DNA of 8,264 bases, from the NCBI GenBank assembly GCA_045531965.1, contig JAZSFA010000157.1:1-8264 (forward strand), given 5' to 3'. Under the pieces are notes generated by a model. It was not told the DNA's origin and did no database searches. It was given only the letters and a program-made list of their open reading frames with translations. The position numbers and the translations under genes are program-made. This document shows positions 5,567 through 8,264 of the stretch, piece after piece (the stretch's first letter is position 1; each line of letters begins with the position of its first letter). This stretch comes from CAMEON01 sp045531965. GTDB lineage: Bacteria; Bacillota; Clostridia; Oscillospirales; CAG-272.

Positions 5567-6214
5567 ATGTCTGGCACACCACGTTTCCCACTCTGTTTTT
5601 TCAGCCGACTCCGCATGGCCACCGACGGCAAGGGCGTGACTGCCCTCGTGGGTGCGTACGGCTGCCCCTTGGCTTGTAAGCTCTGCATCAATCCCCGTAC
5701 CTGGGCACCTGCTGAAGAAGGGAAGGACTTTTCTTGGGTCACCCCCGAGGAGCTTTACGATAAAACCAAGCAGGATAATCTCTATTATCTGGCTACAGGT
5801 GGCGGTATTACCTTTGGTGGCGGCGAGCCTCTGCTTCATACTGATTTTATCAAAGCATACCGCAATCTCTGTCCCTCCGAGTGGCACTTTTGCGCCGAAT
5901 CTTGCTTGAATATCCCCGAACATCACGTCATCGAAGCCGCAAGCTGTATTGATCAATTTATGATCGATATCAAGGACGCCAACCCCGAGATCTATCGGTC
6001 TTATACGGGAAAGGACAATGCACGTACAATCGATAATCTCGCGTTGCTCCTATCTCTTGTGGGGACTGACCGCATAACCGTCCGTGTTCCACGAATTCCC
6101 GGCTTCAACACCGAAGCGGATACAGAGCGCTCGGTAGAGCTGCTGTCAGCTATGGGTATCAAGCATTTTGACCGTTTTACTTATAAGATCCCCAAAGCAC
6201 AAAAGAACGGATGA
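5567..6214 (+). CDS. Short radical SAM protein of the glycyl-radical-enzyme activase (PflA/NrdG-like) type
   Basis: Radical SAM enzyme of 215 residues. The [4Fe-4S]/SAM motif CPLACKLC is CxxxCxxC at Cys33, Cys37 and Cys40, followed by INPRTW, which resembles the HNP/HN-x-x-TW context of pyruvate formate-lyase activases. Other barrel landmarks are FGGGEP (83-88, SAM-binding GGE), ESCLNIP (111-117), DIKDANPE (134-141) and VRVPRIPGFN (172-181). Downstream it ends with YKIPKAQKNG. There is no extra ferredoxin domain and no SPASM/twitch extension, so it is a minimal activase-like form. GGAGGGG lies 4 nt before the ATG. No glycyl radical enzyme or ribonucleotide reductase is in the window, so its substrate is not visible. 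The two co-operonic Cys-rich proteins are candidate partners by inference. The last codons and stop lie inside the terminator stem. The radical SAM fold is a confident call; the reaction is unknown. Confidence 0.93.
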   Translation: MSGTPRFPLCFFSRLRMATDGKGVTALVGAYGCPLACKLCINPRTWAPAEEGKDFSWVTPEELYDKTKQDNLYYLATGGGITFGGGEPLLHTDFIKAYRNLCPSEWHFCAESCLNIPEHHVIEAASCIDQFMIDIKDANPEIYRSYTGKDNARTIDNLALLLSLVGTDRITVRVPRIPGFNTEADTERSVELLSAMGIKHFDRFTYKIPKAQKNG

Positions 6215-6239
6215 CTCAAAATTGAGTCATCCGTTCTTT
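6202..6239. terminator. Bidirectional intrinsic terminator between convergent operons
   Basis: A perfect 17-bp inverted repeat: 6202-6218 (AAAGAACGGATGACTCA) pairs with 6223-6239, around a 4-nt AAAT loop. Both ends of the stem are A/T-rich, giving a TTCTTT-type run in either direction. It serves the plus-strand operon ending at 6214 and the minus-strand operon ending at 6246. The left arm contains the last four codons and stop of the radical SAM gene. Confidence 0.85.
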
Positions 6240-6245
6240 GCCTTA

Positions 6246-7466
6246 TCAGGAAGACGGCGCTGTTCCACAATCATCGCACATATAGTATATACCATCGCAT
6301 TCAATCCTGTTTTCATGATCTTCGGGGATGATGAGATTGATGCCGCAATCCTCATAGGTTCCCGTAATGGTACCTTTCGTGGTGGTAGCCATCCAAGCAA
6401 TCCTTCTGCTGTCTGCATCGTCTCGATCGATATAGGTCACGGCGCAACCAATCTCAAGTGGCTGATTTTCGTCTATGTAGATGTTATGACGGTCAGTATA
6501 GCATTTCCATGTGCCGTCCTCATATAGCTGATCCCATTTGATGGCAAATTCAGCCGACCAGCCCGTGTCTGTTTTTCTTGCCGCACCTTGTACGGTCCCC
6601 TCAGAATCCATGGATATGTAACCATCGGATTTGTTTCCGTTGAATCCATCTGTATGCTCTCTTAAAAAGACCATGGCTTCGCCATCCTTGCTACAGGAGA
6701 AAGTATAGGATATTGGTAATTTATCATCGGGAAATAGCTCGGGATCCTGAGAGCAATAATGCTTTACCATGTTATCCATATCCAAGGAAATGGTTATAGC
6801 ATCTCCGTCAAAGGAGGTGTCACCGGATGCATGAACAAAGCTGTCATCCACCACGTTAAAGGCAAAATATAGCCAGTGCTGATCCAGTGCCATATAGGTA
6901 GTCATGCGGAAATCCATGGGCATTGCAGCCTCGATCCCATCGCCCTTGTGGGAGACCATATTGTTGGGAGAAATTGTCAGCTTGCGGTACACAAATCCTT
7001 GCCAATCCGACAAATCACCATCAAAAATGATTGTTTTCTCAAGCTCCGGGGATGCCGTCAGCTCTACGTTCCCCACGGGCGCAAAGACCGCTCCGCCCCT
7101 CTCGTCAGTGACTAGTTCAAATTCTGTTTCAGCCTCGGTCTCAGTTTCGGTTTCTGCTTCCGATTTCGTTTCAACATCAGTTACAGTCTCTGCCAAGTGG
7201 ACGGTCTCTTCTACAGAATCTTCGGTTTCGGTAACAGCCGTAGGTGGTTTAATGGGTTCTTTTTGACCTATGAAAAGGATCGTGCTAAAGATGCCGAGTC
7301 CCAGTACCCCGCAGATTGTAGCCACACCCAAACCAGAAGCAAAGAATTTCCCAAGCTTTTGTGTAAAGGAAGGTCTAAAAAGCGCCTCATCAAGACCGAG
7401 GTCAGCCTCCTCAATGAAGTTGTCCTCTATATTTGTTATTCTTTTGAAGACCAATTCGCCTTTCAT
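6246..7466 (-). CDS. Putative membrane anti-sigma factor with extracytoplasmic CBM9/DOMON-like domain
   Basis: Probable partner and regulator of the ECF sigma factor encoded just upstream. The 406-residue product has a short cytosolic N-terminus containing ITNIEDNFIEEADLGL (10-25), the IEEA-type segment common in Clostridial anti-sigma-like proteins. A membrane helix follows at about 43-67, then an acidic Glu/Thr linker (78-120). The outer domain at about 145-380 has features of carbohydrate-binding module 9/DOMON-like folds: IIFDGDLSDWQGF (146-158), HWLYFAFNVVDDSF (197-210), DGDAITISLDMDN (220-232) and TGWSAEFAIKWDQL (301-314). The extreme C-terminus has C390-x6-C397-x2-C400. The start is the ATG at 7466, whose first bases overlap the sigma stop (4-bp ATGA overlap), implying translational coupling; GGGGG lies 8 nt upstream. 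It may sense a saccharide or wall polymer. The domain call rests on motif patterns, not on a search. Confidence 0.85.
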   Translation of the reverse strand: MKGELVFKRITNIEDNFIEEADLGLDEALFRPSFTQKLGKFFASGLGVATICGVLGLGIFSTILFIGQKEPIKPPTAVTETEDSVEETVHLAETVTDVETKSEAETETETEAETEFELVTDERGGAVFAPVGNVELTASPELEKTIIFDGDLSDWQGFVYRKLTISPNNMVSHKGDGIEAAMPMDFRMTTYMALDQHWLYFAFNVVDDSFVHASGDTSFDGDAITISLDMDNMVKHYCSQDPELFPDDKLPISYTFSCSKDGEAMVFLREHTDGFNGNKSDGYISMDSEGTVQGAARKTDTGWSAEFAIKWDQLYEDGTWKCYTDRHNIYIDENQPLEIGCAVTYIDRDDADSRRIAWMATTTKGTITGTYEDCGINLIIPEDHENRIECDGIYYMCDDCGTAPSS

Positions 7467-8008
7467 ACCTTGTACCCCCTTTCTTCAAGATAAGCCCTGA
7501 AAGCCTCTCGTACCCGCCGAATGCGGTGGGAAACTGCGTTGGGGGTGTGTCCCATCTTGTTGGCTAAAAAGGTTATTCGATAGCCATACCAATATCGTCC
7601 CACGAATAAACGACGGTCAAAGGATGGAAGACTCTGTAAAAAATCGTTGAATAGGGAGCAGAGGGTGTTCTCATCGGTGTCGTCGGGAAGGGTTACTGCC
7701 TCTTCCAACTCAGACATGAGGACGGTCAACTCCTGATTCATCCGACGCTTGCGTCTGCGGAGGCGGTCAATGGACAGATTACGGGTAATTTTTCCAAGAA
7801 AGGTCTTTAAATTGTTTGGGTTGTGGGGGGGCATGGCACCCCAAGCTCGCACCCATGTGTCGTTGACACACTCTTCAGCATCGGGACGGGACGCCAGCAC
7901 ATTCATGGACACGGAAAAACAATAAGCGCCGTATTTTTTGTCTGACTCTGATAATGCCCGCTCGTCGCGGTCAAAATACAAAGATACAATCTCGTGATCT
8001 TGCATCAT
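7463..8008 (-). CDS. ECF-type RNA polymerase sigma factor
   Basis: Group 4 (ECF) sigma factor that directs RNA polymerase to a dedicated promoter set. The 181-residue product from the chosen start carries sigma region 2 at about 5-87 (DAEECVNDTWVRAW at 43-56; FLGKITRNLSIDRLRRRKRR at 70-89) and a variable acidic linker at about 95-118. Region 4 follows at about 121-175 with a helix-turn-helix (LANKMGHTPNAVSHRIRRVREAF, about 148-170). Length is typical. The ATG at 8008 follows AAAGGAGA by a short gap; the next codon is also ATG (8005) and has more usual spacing, so initiation may be at either. A GTG at 8050 lies in the probable promoter region and is rejected. It overlaps the downstream anti-sigma-like gene by 4 bp. 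Expected regulation is autoregulation and sequestration by that membrane protein. Confidence 0.93.
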   Translation of the reverse strand: MMQDHEIVSLYFDRDERALSESDKKYGAYCFSVSMNVLASRPDAEECVNDTWVRAWGAMPPHNPNNLKTFLGKITRNLSIDRLRRRKRRMNQELTVLMSELEEAVTLPDDTDENTLCSLFNDFLQSLPSFDRRLFVGRYWYGYRITFLANKMGHTPNAVSHRIRRVREAFRAYLEERGYKV

Positions 8009-8011
8009 GTT

Positions 8012-8018
8012 CTCCTTT
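8012..8018 (-). promoter_or_regulatory. Ribosome binding site of the ECF sigma gene
   Basis: AAAGGAG on the minus strand ahead of tandem ATG codons, 3 nt from the first (8008) and 6 nt from the second (8005). It excludes the upstream GTG at 8050 as the main start. Confidence 0.7.
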
Positions 8019-8041
8019 CGTGAAAGATTTGGACTTTCAAA

Positions 8042-8047
8042 AGTATA
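8042..8047 (-). promoter_or_regulatory. Possible -10 element of the sigma operon
   Basis: TATACT on the minus strand, about 24 nt before the Shine-Dalgarno sequence, in an AT-rich stretch between the sigma gene and repeat copy 3. No good -35 hexamer is visible at 16-18 nt. If the operon is autoregulated, the true promoter may follow an ECF consensus I cannot recognise here. Confidence 0.3.
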
Positions 8048-8120
8048 CACGAAATATTTTCAAAAATCGGCCATAATACATGAATATTTTAACACTTCTT
8101 TTAGAAATGTCTAACAGGAC

Positions 8121-8264
8121 GATAAATTGTTGTCTACGGGAGTACGGCCAAGGGAAACTTTTTGCAAAAAGTTTCCCTTGGAACCCTTCAAAAACCTTTA
8201 ATAATAAATACTTTTTAAAGGTTCTTGGAGGTGGTTTGGAGGAACCTTCTTGCAAGAAGGTTCC
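8121..8264 (+). repeat. Palindromic interspersed repeat, copy 3, cut by the window end
   Basis: It begins with GATAAATTGTTGT (8121-8133), identical to the reverse complement of the right terminus of copy 2, and continues with an ACGGGAGTACGG segment like the left flank of copy 2. Next is a hairpin unique to this copy: CCAAGGGAAAC paired with GTTTCCCTTGG (8148-8181, TTTTTGCAAAAA in the loop). A shared block, AGGTTCTTGGAGGTGGTTTGGAGGAACC with its hairpin (8218-8264), runs off the window. The AT-rich core shared by copies 1 and 2 is replaced here by a different AT-rich stretch. No gene is seen in it. Confidence 0.75.

Noticed and set aside
5036..5956. 306-codon minus-strand open frame across paralog 2 and the radical SAM gene, and a similar 255-codon one at 4228-4995
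   Set aside because: Both are antisense to genes with clear motifs and good ribosome binding sites. Their mutual similarity is only the mirror of the duplicated N-domain on the other strand.
1..8264. CRISPR array or tandem direct-repeat array
   Set aside because: The repeats seen are few, inverted, palindromic and widely spaced; there are no regular spacers and no cas genes.

Overview
The window reads as chromosomal DNA of an anaerobic Firmicute of the class Clostridia, probably a gut-type Oscillospirales-like lineage. The reasons are the dxr-rseP-ispG gene order, strong AAAGGAG/GGAGG ribosome binding sites, the ECF sigma/IEEAD-type anti-sigma pair, and GC-rich short palindromic repeats between genes. 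No rRNA, tRNA, CRISPR array, transposase or phage gene was seen.

Layout. (1) 1-212: a palindrome-rich repeat (copy 1). (2) 221-3930, minus strand, transcribed dxr, then rseP, then ispG: two steps of the MEP isoprenoid pathway around a site-2 membrane protease. The rseP-dxr gap holds two inverted copies of a short GC-rich palindrome, and an intrinsic terminator sits right after rseP, so ispG may have its own promoter. (3) 3960-4163: repeat copy 2, with recognisable terminal inverted repeats. (4) 4186-6214, plus strand: a tight three-gene operon of two tandem paralogous Cys-rich, membrane-anchored or lipoprotein-like proteins and a short glycyl-radical-activase-like radical SAM enzyme. It ends in a perfect 17-bp bidirectional terminator hairpin. 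(5) 6246-8008, minus strand: an ECF sigma factor gene overlapping by 4 bp the gene for a single-pass membrane protein. That protein has an anti-sigma-like N-terminus and an extracytoplasmic CBM9/DOMON-like domain. (6) 8121-8264: repeat copy 3, cut by the window end.

How the parts may work together. The MEP/RseP block is housekeeping. The sigma/anti-sigma pair looks like an envelope or carbohydrate-sensing switch, similar in logic to SigI/RsgI but built from different families. The part with most potential for something undescribed is the 4186-6214 operon. Its two products share an 85-residue N-terminal domain that is almost invariant despite many synonymous changes, followed by unrelated acidic C-terminal parts. 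They are co-transcribed with a radical SAM enzyme that has no visible glycyl-radical partner. A substrate-enzyme relationship is an inference, not something the sequence proves.
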